A model generated the notes under the pieces. That model was not told the origin of the DNA. It did no database searches and saw nothing but the letters and a program-made list of their open reading frames with translations. Below are positions 34,273 through 45,909 of a stretch of 64,000 nt of DNA, in pieces. The translations under genes and the position numbers were made by a program. The DNA comes from Hysterium pulicare CBS 123377 (lineage: Eukaryota; Ascomycota; Dothideomycetes; Hysteriales; Hysteriaceae), in NCBI GenBank assembly GCA_000467715.1, contig AJFK01000088.1:1-64000 (forward strand). Reading direction: 5' to 3'. The number at the start of each line of letters is the position of its first letter. The stretch's first letter is position 1.

Positions 34273-37043
34273 ATGTTCCGCTCCTTGAGAACTGAGCGGC
34301 TCCGGCCCATTCAGGTGGGCACGTCGCTGCAAAGGCAAGCCTTGCCAGGGGTGTTGGGGACATTGCCAAGGTATTGTTTCGCGTCTCTTCAACTAAGCAT
34401 TTAGTTAATGATTGATCGTTCTATAGAAGCACCGCGCCTTTGCGACGAGTTCAAGGTGTAGATGGCGTTCGATACGCGTCGTTGGAAGCTGGTGAAAATA
34501 AATCAGGTCATATCACTACCAGTCCGAATGAAAAGATACTTTTCTTTGATAGTGCGTTCATTCTCCTCATTTCAAAACAAGTGATCAAAACTCATTTGTC
34601 AAGATGTATTCCCTCTACGACTTCAATGGCTTCTGCGCGTGCCATTTTCTCCAGAGGATAAGCTACCCGGTCTTCTTAAGCGCCTGACGAGTCCTGGAAT
34701 TGCCGGAGCAGATCCTCTCCGGGTCATTGAAAAGGCAAGCAATAAGGGAAAGACGACTATCAAGGCTACAGAAGTCCTGCCGCGCCTCAAAGAGGGTGGT
34801 GCTTTTGTTAAAGTCTCCTATGATGAGGCTGTACCACCAGAGGAGGTCGAAGCTAGCTTGAAGAAGTACCTGAAAGAGAATCAAATCAAGCCTTGGTGGA
34901 ATCCGCTGTCAAGGACGCGTGTAAATATGGTCAAAGGCCGTCCATGGGTTGAGGACCTCTATCGGCTGCCTACGCAAAGGATCAAAGTCGAATTTTTGGC
35001 CCCAAACCCAGGAGACGAAGCTGTTGAACTTTCGCAGGAGCACCTGTACGCTTTCTTCAGACCGTATGGGAAACTGGCGGATATTATCCCCCAGGCGCCT
35101 GACTCTAAGATTTTGCCTAAGTTTGCTTTTCTGGATTTCACTGCACAAAGGCGAGCCATCATGGCTAAAAATTGCATGCATGGCTACCTGGTCTCGGAAG
35201 CTGAAGGGGGAGGGAAGGCAGGAACGTTGCTAAGGCTGACCTACGAGCAAAAGATTAAAGCACATTGGATCAGAGACTGGCTGGGGAACCATCCTAGACT
35301 GGTTATTCCAGCTGTTGCCGCCCTTATAGCCGGTATCACCGTCGCTGTCTTCGACCCGTAAGTCCCGACGAGGTTTTCTAGTAGGATTCTGTTCTTTTAC
35401 TAACTGCACAGGCTTCGCACGTTCTTCATCAAAGCACATGTCACCAGGGCTTTTCATCTCGCTGACAGCAGAATCTACAAATGGTTCAAAGCTCAGGCCA
35501 CAGATATCTTGAGATTCCGGAAAAGATCCGATGATGACGCTGGAATGGAAGCAGTTTGGGAAGATCGAAGAGGGAATATCGAACAAATTCAGACCTGGTT
35601 GATGGAGACTGCAGATACATTCATCATTGTACAGGGTCCACGTGGCTCAGGCAAGAGAGAATTGGTCATCGATCAGGCTTTGAAACACAAGAAGCACAAA
35701 CTCGTCATTGATTGCAAACCGATCCAAGAGGCACGTGGAGACAGTGCAACAATCAATGCTGCAGCTGCTGAGGTTGGATACCGTCCCGTTTTCTCATGGA
35801 TGAATAGCATCAGCGGCATGATTGATCTTGCTGCTCAGGGCGCTGCTGGCATAAAAACCGGATTCTCGGAGACAGTGGACACGCAGTTGGCTAAGATATG
35901 GAACAACACGGCTACCGCTCTTCGACAGATTGCCCTGGAGGGTCGCCACAAAGATGACAAAGATGCTAATCTCGGAGATGATGAGTATCTAGAGGCTCAT
36001 CCAGAACGTCGTCCAGTCGTTGTCATCGATAACTTCCTCCATAAGAGTCAGGAGAGTACCATTGTGTACGACAAGATTGCCGAATGGTATGTCTGAGATC
36101 CTTTCTTCTGCCCTCATGTGCATCGCTAACTTTTCTCAGGGCTGCCCGCCTCACAACCGCAAATATTGCCCACGTAGTCTTCCTGACCCACGACGTGTCC
36201 TTCTCCAAATCTCTCAGCAAAGCTCTCCCCGACCGCGTCTTCCGCCAAATCTCTCTCTCTGACTGCTCGCCCGAGGTCGCCAAGCGCTTCGTTATCACGC
36301 ATCTCGACGCCGACACCGAAGAAGAAGGCGACTCTGAAGAAGAAGGTCACAAGAAGCTGACGCTATCTCAACGGCGTCGCGACCTTGCCGAACTAGATTC
36401 ATGCATCGCGTATCTGGGTGGCCGGCTAACAGACCTCGAGTTCCTCGCCCGACGTATCAAGACAGGCGAAACGCCCCAAAAAGCCGTCCACGAAATAATA
36501 GACCAATCCGCTTCCGAGATCCTCAAAATGTACATTTTCAACTCGGACGAAACGTCAGACTCGCAACGCCAATGGAACTCGGAGCAGGCTTGGCACCTAA
36601 TCAAGCGCCTTGCCAATGAAGAAACTCTCCGCTACAACGAAGTCCTCCTCTCCGACACCTACAAGGACTCCGGCGAAAAAGTCCTCCGCGCCCTCGAACA
36701 AGCTGAACTCATATCTATCGTCTCCGGCCCTAATGGTCGTCCTTCGTCCATTAAACCCGGGAAGCCTGTCTATCAGCCAGCGTTTAAGAGACTCACAGAA
36801 GACAATGTCCTTCGCAGTAGATTAGATTTGGCGATTTTGACGGAGCTCATTGGTATCGAGAATAAGAACGTGGATAAGTATGAGAATGAGTTGCTATTGA
36901 TTAGTCAACTAAGTGCGCAACCTAGACAGGTGGCGCCGAGAGTGCAGTGGCTGCTTGGGAAGTTGGCGGCGTCGCAGGCTAAGGTGGAAGGGTATGAAAA
37001 GGAGAGTGCGGTTTTGAAAAAGGTCTTGGGTGACGAGTATTAG
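34273..37043 (+). CDS. YME2: Mitochondrial escape protein 2 (Yme2/RNA12)
   Basis: Inner-mitochondrial-membrane protein that affects mtDNA nucleoid structure and escape. Exons 34273-34370, 34427-34551, 34604-35357, 35412-36086 and 36140-37043 give 851 residues, equal to the fungal family. It starts with an Arg-rich presequence (MFRSLRTERLRPIQVG). An RRM-like matrix domain follows (VNMVKGRPWVEDLYRLPTQR to FLDFTAQRRAIMAKN). One membrane span comes next (RLVIPAVAALIAGITVAVF), then an RNA12-type ATPase-like domain with P-loop GPRGSGKR and Walker B-like PVVVIDNFL on the intermembrane side. A C-terminal helical region follows. The ATG at 34183 in the same frame would add residues unlike a presequence, so 34273 is preferred. 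All splice phases close. Confidence 0.93.
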
Positions 37044-37476
37044 CTTTTGGGATTTGAGAGAGCTGGTTGCTGGTCATCGAATGAGTTGCGGAGTATAGAT
37101 CATATGTGTTCGGCTGAAACTGTATTATCCCTTTATGTATTTATTTCGAGTTTCACTTCGAGTTCTGTAGATACCAGTATACATCGCCTTTCTTTGCATT
37201 AGGAGAGTTGTACTCTTGAATGGGAATTTATTCCTCAAAGAGAATATTGGCCTGACAAAAGTGAGATGCGTATCTCATTAAAGGCGTGAAAAGAAGAGTA
37301 GCATGCGGGAAGTTGGAGCTACGTACTAAAGCAAACGAAATACTTTTCAGCTCGCAATTCTTCCCGCTGTCTCAGAGCTGCTGCGGTATGGATACTTCCA
37401 CTACCGAAGTGCTTTTTGTGTCAATGCCATGCCATCCTATGACATCCCAATACCCTAGTCCTGTCTTGCGAGTCTT
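37044..37476. other. Convergent 3' region
   Basis: Three-prime flanks of YME2 and APC15; no gene. Confidence 0.5.
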
Positions 37477-38703
37477 TCAACCCCCTCTCGGACCAGCAGG
37501 CCTCATCAATCGATTGCGAAACGCGTTCCCAATACTAGGACCTCGGGCTGCGGCCGCAGCGGGCGAGCTGGAGATGAAAGAACTGCCGCCCATCATCGAA
37601 CTGCTGCCTTCATGCTGGAAGCTTCTCTCTTCTCTCGTCCGTGTATTGCGTGATCCGCCCAATCCAATCGTCCCACCGCCCATCGCAGTCGTTCCACTCG
37701 CACCCATCATTCCACCCATCCCAGCACCCGACGAGCGAGGTCTCCCGGAACTGAATATCCCAGCGCTTCTCCTGCCCGAGCTCCTTCTCCCCAGACTTCG
37801 CCGCCCAGTACTAGGCGCCAAGCTCTCATCCATATCCTCGCTGTCATCCTCGACCTCTGTATCCGTATGCTGATAGCTTCCCACCTCAGGGATATCATCA
37901 TCCAAATCCCGCTCATCCTGCAGCACACCCACCATCTCCGCCTCCTCCATCTCCAGCATCTGTTCAACCTGCGCTTCAACCAAGCTCCCCTCAATGAAAC
38001 TCTCCTCATTGAACGTAACATCGCCCGTAACATCGAAATCGCCAGTAAGCGCACTCTCACCTTCAATCGCACTCTCGCCCTCCTCCTCACTCTCGCTCAG
38101 ATCCTCGGCATCAGGGACCTCATCATCCAAATCCAACTCCCCAGCTCCGATTTCCCCGTCCTCCCCTTCCCCTTCTCCTTCTCCCTCCGGCTGCACCGCC
38201 TCCTCCTGCTGCGCCGCCAAATCCATAAGCGCCTGCTCCCTCCTCGCCAACAGCTCCTGCTCTTCGCGTTCGTCGCGCTCAGCTAGTTCGTCCATGGTCG
38301 CTTGGTAGGTTTTCAGGACGCCCGGGGGACGAATCCATCCGGCGCCGAAGCGACGCACGTTCTGTTTGCGGGCTGAGATTGTGTTTTCGTCGGCTGTGAG
38401 GGCCGAGAGGATGGAGCGCGAGGCCCCATGGTGGGAGTGTGGGCGGCGGTGGTGGTGGTGGTGGGTGTGGGGGTTGTTTGGAGAGGAGGGTCCGTCGGTG
38501 GGGTTGCTGTCGAAGGCTGTGGGCGTGGTGAGGTGGTGGGAGGGCCAGAGGGGGGAGTCCTGTAAGGGTGTTAGGTGGGTTCGAGGTGGGTGAGGTGAGA
38601 CGAGGAGGGAGGATGGAGGAATAGGATCTGGTGTTTCGTTTCATCTGATCTCTGGGCTGTGTTGACTTACATGTCTTGGAGTAATGAGCGGTAGCGACAG
38701 CAT
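37477..38703 (-). CDS. APC15: Anaphase-promoting complex subunit Apc15/Mnd2-like
   Basis: Small subunit of the APC/C ubiquitin ligase that helps turnover of the mitotic checkpoint complex. Exons 38703-38671 and 38559-37477 give 371 residues. The N terminus is the family signature: MLSLPLITPRHDSPLWPSHH, then KQNVRRFGAGWIRPPGVLKT. Between them is a His-rich patch (THHHHHRRPHSHH). A coiled coil (ERDEREEQELLARREQALMD) follows, then a long acidic region and an Arg/Gly/Ser-rich tail, as in filamentous fungi, where the subunit is much longer than in animals. The first exon codes only 11 residues and ends at a perfect GTAAGT. Long plus-strand frames across this gene are mirror images of its repetitive codons. 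Confidence 0.85.
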
Positions 38704-39418
38704 CTTGACACGACGTAGCTTCTTCTCGTCGTCGTCGTCAGATTGGGTTGTCGTAGTAGTAGAGCTTGGTTGATTGAAACACGTCTGCCATGAGAGGTGG
38801 TGCTAATTGGGACAGTTTCGCTAACATGGATGATTTCGAGGTGAATAGCTCAGGGTCCAAGCCAAGCCCCCATGACATAAGATCGACAAACCCATCGCCA
38901 AGCCTGACTCGTCTTCCTCCCGAACATACGCCAGAAACTCAGCCACTCATGTGCAAGCAACCTCAACGTGTCTCCCAAAGACTGCTGTCCAGGAGCCAAG
39001 ACGTCTTATCCCAATAATCCATCATGATCTAGTAGGCAAGTGTTAAGATTAAAGAGGGGAGGCCATTCCTTCGACTTTTCTTTGTTTTCCGTAGAACTCC
39101 CATCATCTGTTTTCGGAGTCCGGCTTCACTACTATACATTGCCATAAATATGGTTCATTGAAATCACACTTCCAAACATTGTGAGCGGATAATTCCAAGT
39201 CTATTTATCGAGAGTACATCAAGAGCATCATCGGCTTCCAAAAAGCATTACTTTTCAAAACAAGAAACCAGTCAAGAAGGATTCATCCTGATCCCTAAAC
39301 TGCGTATTCGCTTCCTAGTTGACACGAATACACGAACACATCTCTTCTACTTCAACCTTCCAACTCAATTTCTCTCTCAATTAAAATCCTCCACATTCTT
39401 TCCAAACCCTCTTCCAAT
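38704..39418. other. Divergent region APC15 / small secreted peptide
   Basis: No gene. The last 60 nt before 39419 are CT/AAC-rich, as in leaders of well-expressed fungal genes. Confidence 0.45.
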
Positions 39419-39655
39419 ATGAGACTCCTCACCCAAACAACCATCCTCCTCACAGCAGCCACTCTCACATCCGCACTCCCGCATCAAAAACGCCAATATA
39501 CAGACCCGTACGCAGATGGAAAGCCTCTCCATACGACAGCGCTGATGGCCGGCGCGGCGTACAAGACATCCGGGACCGCAGCGGCAGCAGAGACGCAACT
39601 GCCGACCTCTGCACCTACCAAAGCGACGAGTCCGTATGATCTGTATGAGTTATGA
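39419..39655 (+). CDS. Small secreted peptide precursor with Kex2 site
   Basis: A 78-residue single-exon protein. It has a signal peptide of about 19 residues (MRLLTQTTILLTAATLTSA), then LPHQKR with a Kex2-type Lys-Arg at residues 25-26. The predicted mature 52-residue peptide starts QYTDPYADGK and ends SPYDLYEL. There are no cysteines. Tyr and Asp are concentrated at both ends (YTDPYAD, YDLYEL). It does not look like a mating pheromone (no CAAX box, no tandem core repeats) or a cyclised RiPP precursor with several Lys-Arg blocks. Candidate roles are a secreted signal or an effector, both inference. Its ATG follows a CT-rich leader. Confidence 0.6.
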   Translation: MRLLTQTTILLTAATLTSALPHQKRQYTDPYADGKPLHTTALMAGAAYKTSGTAAAAETQLPTSAPTKATSPYDLYEL

Positions 39656-40301
39656 TGGGGATGATAGGCTGTGATGTGAATTAAGTGCTTCGCCCCTGAT
39701 GTTGATGAGGCGGTGGGGGTATAGAGGCCTTGGCTGATGGGTGCGTTTGCAGTGAGAGTATCTATGGATAGCTCGTCGATGAGACGTGTCAATCATGTGC
39801 CCTACGGATGAGCTGGAAGAGGTGGCCATAGGCGCTTTGCATTTTGGATGTTTTGAAAGCAGGGCATTCTGCTTTAGCGGGGAGTTCGGTATTTGGTGCA
39901 TTATAGCTAGAACCACGGTTGGATGACGGATTTGCCCCATGCTCCGATTCATGATGTATATCCGAACAATCTTCTCAGCAAAATGAAAGGTGTGCTCCAA
40001 TCTATGATGATAAGCACACGCTGGTGACGGCATCTTGAACTTAGAAACGTGGAGATGCAGGTTACACCGCAAAACTGGGGTTTGCCAATAGAATATATCG
40101 AAAAATACTCATTGGATACCGATCACTATTGTAATATTCTGGCTCTGCTTGCTATACGCCACCCATGCAGCGCAGTGTAAGCAGAGATATATGTGAATGC
40201 ATCCTGGGTAAAACTCCAATGGGTCAGGGTCCAACCTAAAGCCCAAATAACCGCCAAAGAGCTTCGGAATAAAAGCATTGCAATTCTCATCCCCAATTAA
40301 A
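39656..40301. other. Intergenic, convergent flanks
   Basis: 3' sides of the secreted-peptide gene and IWS1. No gene recognised. Confidence 0.5.
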
Positions 40302-41769
40302 TTACCTTCCCGTTCTTCCAGTCTTGCCCAACTGCTTAGCTCGCATGCGTCTGAAGATCTCGTCTCCAGCACTAGCAGGAGCGCGACGTACTTCGCCAGC
40401 CTGGATGTTGCTCCTAGGCACGACGGTGTAAGTCGTTGGTCCGGCTTCCATGCGGGCGCGATTCCACACACGAGGAGTCTCAAGGGCTTTGGCACGCGCA
40501 ACAGCTTGGGAATTCGCTGGATTCGCACTGCGGACGGGGAGTCTCCTATTAGAACAAGTTAGCAAACAACCAAAAATTATATTGAAATGCCGATGGGGCT
40601 TACGTTGGATCATAATCCGCTTGCGTGAATTCTTTCTTACGATAATCATCAGTGCGCCTGAGAATTGGACGCGTCCAGTCCGTGAAGAGTCTCTCAGCTT
40701 GCCGCTTGATATTCAGTTCAGGGCGCTTGCTCTTGATGTAGAACATGATGACTTTCCCAATACCGCTAGCAACGAGACTGTCCTTTGTGATTGGAAGCTT
40801 CGCCAATGCCGCAAATAGCTCGCGTTGAATATTGTAAGCGGGAAGACTGCCGTCACTAAGCGGTTCCAGGAAGAACCGTACGGCCTCCAGAAGGTTGATG
40901 TCGGGATCAACGATGGAATCCTTAAGCGTACTCTTATTCAAAAGCGTGACAACCTCAGGAAGCAGCTTGAGCTTGTGTTGAGCGGGTTCACCACGTTCTC
41001 GGCCTTCATTGTCAGCCTGAGCAGCAGAAGCCATGCGACGACGCATCTCTTCAATTTCCTGATCCGCCATTTGCTCGAGGTCAATGCCCTCCCTCTTACG
41101 GCGACGCGTTCCGCTCTTCTTCACGGCTTCGTCCATAGCTCGATCAAGGGCACGTCGTCGACCTATTGATTGGTAAGCAAAGTAGCCTAGAGTATAGGTA
41201 GACAACTAGATTGTGGCAGACGTACGCTCTTCAGGAGTCAGGTTACTTTCATCCTCTTCGTCTGGCGATGCTCCTCTAACTCTCCCTTCTTTTTTCTTTC
41301 GACTCTTCCTTCCTTCATCCACCTCCCCTCCGTCCTCAGCATCATCCTTTCTTCTCCTCGGCCTATCCTTCCTATTGTCTTTCTTCTTCTTTTTCTTGGC
41401 TTGTGCCTCGCCCTCGCCTTCTGCTCTCTTGCGCTTGTGAACACCGATCAGGTTGATGTTTGTCTCGTCAATGACACCTGGCCTCTCATCGATGGCAATG
41501 TTGGTGGGATCGAAGTCTTCGAACTGCGCATCTTCTAGTTCAGAGAGGGCTGATTCGGCGTCTGAAAGATCTGCTTCTTCGAGGTCATCTTGGGGGGCCA
41601 TCTCTTCCTTCTCTTCGGTGACCTCCATATCTTGTTCCGGATTGGCGATTGGCGGATTTGGCGTTGAGTTCTCTTCATCGATCTCGGGGCGGAGAGGGTC
41701 ATCTGGATCGTGGCCTGCCTCCGGGAGAGGGGAGTTGGAGTGTGATTCCTTGAATTCGACGTCTTCCAT
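40302..41769 (-). CDS. IWS1: Transcription elongation factor Iws1/Spn1
   Basis: Nuclear factor that binds Spt6 and RNA polymerase II during elongation. Exons 41769-41226, 41162-40604 and 40545-40302 give 448 residues. The N half is acidic and disordered with Lys-rich runs (AKKKKKKDNRKDRPRRRKDD). The C half is the conserved TFIIS N-terminal (LW) domain: HKLKLLPEVVTLLNKSTLKD, EAVRFFLEPLSDGSLPAYNI, SGIGKVIMFYIKSKRPELN, AERLFTDWTRPILRR. A basic tail follows. The last intron ends TTCTAATAG after GCTAACTTG. The gene is divergent from TOM5, with 271 bp between the starts. Confidence 0.93.
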
Positions 41770-42040
41770 GATGGATGAAGCTCAGATCAGCCAACGTTGA
41801 AAGGAAAGTGGTACGAAAGAAGTTGTGCAAAGTGAGAGAGCTTCGAGCCGAGGGGTTAGGTGAGAAGGAGGGTGGTGATGTTATTGAAAAGAAGTCGTGA
41901 GTGAGCGCAGGAGTGAACAAAGTCGGTCTTGGCGTTCGGAGCAAGTATTTTTCCGCGCCGACGATTAAATCCCAAGTCTGAACGGTTCAAAGCAAAAGCA
42001 TCCCTGGTTACACAGCATTTAAGTAAAATAACACCACAAA

Positions 42041-42354
42041 ATGTTCGGAGGTGAGTTATCAAACATCAAGAACCATGGATCTTATAGTTGAACAATCGCT
42101 GAACCCTGAAAAAGCACCACCACCACCCAGCAAGGACGAACTCGAGGTATGATGCGTGTAGAGAGGACTTTGTAACAGACCGTTGACAGTATTTCCAGGC
42201 TCAGGAGTTGGAGGCATCACAGACTGTTAAAGTGGCCGCTGCTACATGCATTCTTCTCTATCTATGTGAGTGTTTATATTAGACTTGATTCGATATCTGC
42301 TGACGAAGACTTGTAGCTCCTTTCGCCATCGAATACGTACGAAAACTCGTTTGA
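42041..42354 (+). CDS. TOM5: Mitochondrial import receptor subunit Tom5
   Basis: Tail-anchored small subunit of the outer-membrane TOM complex. Four exons (42041-42050, 42115-42146, 42199-42265, 42317-42354) code just 48 residues: MFGAPPPPSKDELEAQELEA, then SQTVKVAAATCILLYL, then SPFAIEYVRKLV. The MFG start, the short acidic helix and the single membrane segment ending in SPFAI-x-YV-x-KL are characteristic of fungal Tom5. All phases close and every intron is GT-AG of about 50-64 nt. Too short for ordinary open-frame searches. Divergent from IWS1. Confidence 0.88.
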
Positions 42355-42761
42355 ACGATCGGAGCTTTCTCCACCACTTCCTACAATCCTATTTTTGGCG
42401 TTTGAGAGGATGGCATAGCACCGGGGGACTACAATTGTACTTTTATGTAGTTAGAGAGGCTACAGTGTACCATACATGAAGGAGGATCTGTTTTGAACCC
42501 ATCACAATAAACAACTTTGTTGCCCGACACATTTGCTTCTTCAAATGCTTCAGTTTGATCCCTTCCGCAGTTGACCTGCAATGATGCGCCACCCTAAATC
42601 TTCACGGCGGACTTCCGCTTTATAGTCTTCGCATCCCAACTCGTTGGTTGCCTTCCCTCACAAGATCGCATTGGTACATCAGACGTGCTTGGTATATGAC
42701 CAAGACTGCCACTGTATACGCAATATTAAGCTATAAACTCACAACCACCCTTCTTAGTTTC
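42355..42761. other. Convergent 3' region
   Basis: 3' flanks of TOM5 and NUP54/57; no gene. Confidence 0.5.
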
Positions 42762-44022
42762 CTATTCCACAACAGGTCGTAGTCCGGACGCGGTTCCGTT
42801 AAGAACAGGTTTTGAAGCAGTATCCCATTCCTTCCAGTCCTTCACTGTCTGTTCAAGCTCTTTCTGGAGATGGGTGAGTTGGGAGTCGTAGCTGTCCAAT
42901 AACTATAGCCAGATATTAGTCTTGAATCAAAATCATGTACGAGAAAGCATACCTTCTTGACCGTCTTCTGGTCCTCTTCCGACAACGTTTCCCCATTTTG
43001 GTTTTCGACGTCCTTTCCTAGTCTCTTAGATTCCTGTTCAAGTATGCGCGTCCTCTCCCTGATCCCGGACATCCTCGCCCATATCTCTTCTTGGCGCCCT
43101 CCTAGTACAGGATCAAAAGTCTTCTTTTCCAGCTCGACCAACTTCTTCTTGAGCTCCTCCTCAGCGGTATCCATCGCATAGCCCCTATTGCGTAAGATCT
43201 GCACCTTTGTCGCTAGAGCCAGACATCGTTGTGTATAGACGACATGTTTCCTCTTAGCCTCTGCCACTCTGCTTTCGACTGTCAATTCGTGTTGCTGCTT
43301 CATGGCTATGAGACTTCGATTGATTTCATGAAGCCTACTCTGAAGGGCGTTGACAGCCATCTTCTGCTGGCCAATACGATTCTGTATAGACTCGAACCCC
43401 CTTGCGAGGACCGGAATGGAGCATGGGCCTGGTTTTTTTGAGAGAGCCTCTTCCCATTTCTTTTCATCGTCGTCTTGTGTGGGTCCATAGAATGGAACAT
43501 GATCCGGTTGGACCTGATTGTAGAAATAAGTTTGAAATACGCAATTAGCGCTCTGGTGATTCCATTTCTCGTGAAGGATCCTCATCTGCTCGGGGATAGA
43601 CTTGTCGCCTGCGGAGATGCTAGTGTCAGAGGTGTCAAGCAATGTACACACACAATTTACTTACGTGGACCGACGGAGCTCGCGAATGATGCTACAGCAG
43701 ACTTTCCTAACTGCGGGAGCTGAGATTGCTGGGATTGTTGAAGAGAAGCTGGAAGAGTTGGCGCAGGCATCATCATTCCGCCAAATATTTGGGACTGTTG
43801 CATCTGTGACTGCTGCTGGGGTTGCTGGAACATGCTTGAGCCTGCATGTTGCTGCGAGGCTCCCATGGAAGCTGCGCCATTCGATGCGCCAAAAAGACTC
43901 GGTGCGGGTTGCGCCTGCGAGACCTGACCACTACCAAAAAGACCCCCCGGTGGAGCTGTAGTGCTTCCAAAAAGCGTTCCAAATTTGTTTTCTGGTGGTC
44001 TCTGTTGGGTGCTACTAAACAT
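42762..44022 (-). CDS. NUP57: FG nucleoporin Nup54/Nup57
   Basis: Central-channel nucleoporin of the Nup62-Nup58-Nup54 (yeast Nsp1-Nup49-Nup57) complex. Exons 44022-43665, 43608-42953 and 42902-42762 give 384 residues. The first 110 residues hold FG/GLFG repeats (KFGTLFGSTT, GGLFGSGQ, SLFGASN) and a Gln-rich stretch. The rest is the helical Nup54 domain (CVFQTYFYNQV, then coiled coils such as NALQSRLHEINRSLIAMKQQ and AEEELKKKLVELEKK). The last exon adds LLDSYDSQLTHLQKELE. It is divergent from the complex I subunit gene, with 372 bp between the starts. Confidence 0.92.
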
Positions 44023-44394
44023 GGTGACTGGGTTGAACAGTATATGCGCCGTCCGCAGCTTTGGGTGCCTCGTGACACGCTCGGAAGGATTTCGATTACG
44101 CGCTGAACGGGAGAGTGTCGCGCCTGGAAAGTGTGTAAGAGAATAACGGACGGGAGTCCGTATATGGCAGCGCTGGACGGTTGATCACGGTCGATGCATT
44201 AGGTACAGGCACACTGGTGGAGACAACAGCAAGAGGAATGTTTGTTGTAGGTGAAAGAAGAGCTGCATGGCACCTAACCAATCGTGGGTTAGCCTCATTG
44301 CGGCTCCCGGACCAGGGCCAACCTCACATTCACCTCCGCCCACCAGAACACCAGATTGAGCTCCATCTCCACCCATTGGCCGCTCATAGTCAAG
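44023..44394. other. Shared divergent promoter NUP57 / complex I subunit
   Basis: No gene; short overlapping frames here are not supported. Confidence 0.5.
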
Positions 44395-45032
44395 ATGTCT
44401 GCGAGGCAGCCCAGGTACGCTGATGACATGTATATTAGACATAGTAATATGACCTGATCAGTTGCAGATTCCACCAACAAGTCCTCATCGATACCACACC
44501 ACTCCCCGACGATATCCCCAAAGTCAAGGAAATTGGCGCCAGTTCCGCCCCTCTGCTAAGCGCTTCGTTCTTCATCGGCGCACGATGCAAAGCGTACAAT
44601 GATGACTACATGAAGTGCAAGACCGAAGCCAACGGCCGAGGAGAATTTGAGTGCATGAAGGAAGGTCGAAAGGTCACAAGATGTGCTACCAGCGTGTAAG
44701 AGCTACGTATATACAAGTCAGAGGACGACTGTCACTAATCATGCTTTTGACAGCATTGATGACCTCAACAAACACTGCATAGCTGAATTTCGCAAGCATT
44801 GGCAGTGCCTAGACAACAATAATCACCAGCTCTGGAATTGCCGGAATGCCGAGAGAGCGTTGAACAAGTGTGCATTCGACAACCTGGTGCGTATTCCTGC
44901 TTTGTTCACGTGCGGATTCAAACGTCTAATGTCGCTTTATAGAAATTGGAGAAGACTATACCCGAGACACCTGAGGGTGAGGAGCAAGTGCATCTGCGTC
45001 GAAAGCAGATATTTGCAATGCACAGCAGTTAA
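44395..45032 (+). CDS. Complex I CHCH subunit (NDUFA8 / 20.8-kDa type)
   Basis: Accessory subunit of mitochondrial NADH:ubiquinone oxidoreductase, located on the intermembrane side. Exons 44395-44414, 44468-44695, 44754-44886 and 44943-45032 give 156 residues. It begins MSARQPRFHQQVLIDTTPLP. Cysteine pairs of twin CX9C type follow: CKAYNDDYMKC, CMKEGRKVTRC, CIAEFRKHWQC, CRNAERALNKC. This arrangement is diagnostic for NDUFA8-like proteins. It is imported by the Mia40 route; no presequence is needed and none is seen. Slightly shorter than many fungal relatives, so a different start or longer 3' exon is possible. Confidence 0.88.
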
Positions 45033-45909
45033 GGAGTGTATAATACCAGAAATGAATGTAGCAATATGAATGAGCTTTCCCGAACTAAGCCAGTTTTTGC
45101 CCTGAGTCTAACCCAGGAAATGATGGACGAGGTTAAGTTCGCTCCCAGTTCAGCGATGGACCAACTCCATTCTCTTTAAGCCGCACATCCAACCATGTGA
45201 AATCCTCAAGTCAAAAACGCGCCCGACAGAAATGATCAGTTGTTCTTCTCTTGCCTTGCAAAGTTGCGCCTGACCAATCTTCCCGATAGCAAAGCTGTGG
45301 GGATGCCAACATGTTCGCTTGGGAGCGGTGAATCTTCATGTGAATGACATCCTCAAGCAAATGTTCACCTCGATCACACCACCAACCACCTGAATTTTTC
45401 AATTTCCTCCGCAAATTTTCCCTTCATAAAGTTACCATCTTCCTCTCTTCTCTCTTCGTCTTCAAACTCCATTTCGCACGAAGCCAAACCTTTCGTTGGG
45501 CGATTCTCAACGTACATATCTCAGTCACTGCTACTCAGTGTCGGCAGCCTTCTCACAGATTTCTCTTCTTCTTCCAACGTTTCTCTCACACCCGGTTTCT
45601 GATCCGCATCAGCGACTTCGCGCAGTCTCTGCATCATAGCATTCACGTTCAACGCTGCTGTCAGGTACAGCATCTTCCATCACCACGAGACTCCTCAATT
45701 GAAGCTTCTCTCACGACCTGCTCCTATTCTGAAGCGACGACTCCGAGCAGTCTCTGTGCCACAGCAATCACTTTCAGCACTGCTATCAGCTACAGCATAC
45801 TCCATCATCACGACCTCCTCAATTTCAAGCTTCTCTCACAGCTATATCGGCAGTTCAGCACTTGATCACGTTTCACATCTCGGTCTTGACTCCTAGAACT
45901 GGAATCAGC
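45033..45909. other. Long leader region with tandem duplication
   Basis: No gene. CT-rich upstream region of the next gene. A segment of about 125 bp is duplicated (see separate entry). Confidence 0.5.
45615..45860 (+). repeat. Tandem duplication, unit about 125 bp
   Basis: Two imperfect direct copies, marked by GCAGTCTCTG at 45622 and 45747. Both continue through a CAGCATCTTCCATCA / CAGCATACTCCATCA block to AGCTTCTCTCAC. Roughly four bases in five agree by eye. It lies 50-300 nt before the start codon of the next gene. Confidence 0.7.

Noticed and set aside
37286-38308. Leu/Pro/Ser-rich plus-strand frames
   Set aside because: Antisense shadows of the acidic and Ser-rich APC15 coding region.
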